NCBI GenBank assembly: GCA_050050115.1
Contig: JASFUX010000243.1
Location: 1 to 5,303 of the forward strand
Direction of reading: 5' to 3'
Length of the DNA: 5,303 bases
Source of the DNA: JASFUX01 sp050050115
GTDB taxonomy: Bacteria; Pseudomonadota; Alphaproteobacteria; Caulobacterales; Maricaulaceae
Shown here: one piece after another, positions 5,206 to 5,303 of the stretch
Numbering within the stretch: position 1 is the stretch's first letter
Layout of the letters: each line of letters opens with the position of its first letter
The notes under the pieces: generated by a model
Databases searched by the model: none
The model's input: only the letters and a program-made list of their open reading frames with translations
Told to the model about the DNA's origin: nothing
Position numbers and translations under genes: made by a program

Positions 5206-5303
5206 ATGGATTTGGATTTCAACGCCTGCTACCGCGCCCTTCGCACGCGCGACGCCCGTTTCGACGGCCGCTTCTTCACCGGGGTGAAGACGACCGGGAT
5301 CTA
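5206..5303 (+). CDS. Ada-type alkylation-repair protein, N-terminal fragment (Ada regulator or Ada-AlkA fusion)
   Basis: Thirty-two complete codons are present before the window ends. They read MDLDFNACYRALRTRDARF, then DGRFFTGVKTTGIY, where only the first two bases of the Tyr codon are visible. This matches the start of the Ada metal-binding methylphosphotriester domain (E. coli: ARDPNADGEFVFAVRTTGIFC). In that family the zinc-bound, methyl-accepting Cys comes directly after this Tyr or Phe, so it would be the next residue, just outside the window. The short N-terminus starting MDLDF is, as I recall, typical of proteins in which this domain precedes an AraC-type helix-turn-helix and an AlkA 3-methyladenine glycosylase; an Ada with a methyltransferase domain cannot be excluded. 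ATG 5206 is the only start in frame after the TGA at 5107-5109. The ribosome site is weak. It is divergent from the 60-residue gene. Confidence 0.85.
   Translation, partial: MDLDFNACYRALRTRDARFDGRFFTGVKTTGI

Overview
The window reads as chromosomal DNA from a high-GC proteobacterium. An alphaproteobacterium, probably of the Hyphomicrobiales (Rhizobiales) type, fits best. This rests on the GC-rich codon use, the valine-degradation gene set, the style of the GMC oxidoreductase, a rhizobial-type small protein starting MKITDIDAHAR, and an Ada-type N-terminus starting MDLDFNACYRALR. The lineage is an inference from sequence style, not a search result.

Positions 1-4600 hold one tightly packed plus-strand operon: the 3' end of a CoA-acylating methylmalonate-semialdehyde dehydrogenase (mmsA, to 78); a 111-residue three-helix membrane protein of unknown function (84-419); an acyl-CoA dehydrogenase that looks like isobutyryl-CoA dehydrogenase (425-1561); a 179-residue putative lipoprotein of unknown function (1561-2100); 3-hydroxyisobutyrate dehydrogenase (mmsB, 2097-2987); and a GMC-family FAD oxidoreductase (2984-4600). 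Junctions are a 5-nt gap, a 5-nt gap, a 1-nt overlap, a 4-nt ATGA overlap and a 4-nt TTGA overlap. Such spacing predicts a single mRNA with translational coupling.

The recognisable enzymes belong to distal valine catabolism. Isobutyryl-CoA is oxidised to methacrylyl-CoA by the acyl-CoA dehydrogenase. After hydration and CoA hydrolysis by enzymes not in this window, MmsB makes methylmalonate semialdehyde and MmsA converts that to propionyl-CoA. The GMC enzyme has no assignable step. The two unknown envelope-type genes are visibly lower in GC than the enzymes around them and are the most unusual part of the window.

Positions 4601-5205 are mostly non-coding. They hold a possible 43-codon basic microprotein gene on the minus strand that meets the GMC gene at its stop, a near-repeat of a GC palindrome, two mutually exclusive hairpins, a more convincing 60-residue minus-strand gene (4815-4997), and a 208-bp divergent intergenic region with a candidate minus-strand promoter and a perfect 12-bp-arm inverted repeat. 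From 5206 the window runs into the start of a plus-strand alkylation-repair gene with an Ada-type N-terminal domain, cut by the window edge.

No tRNA, rRNA, CRISPR array, insertion sequence or phage gene was seen.
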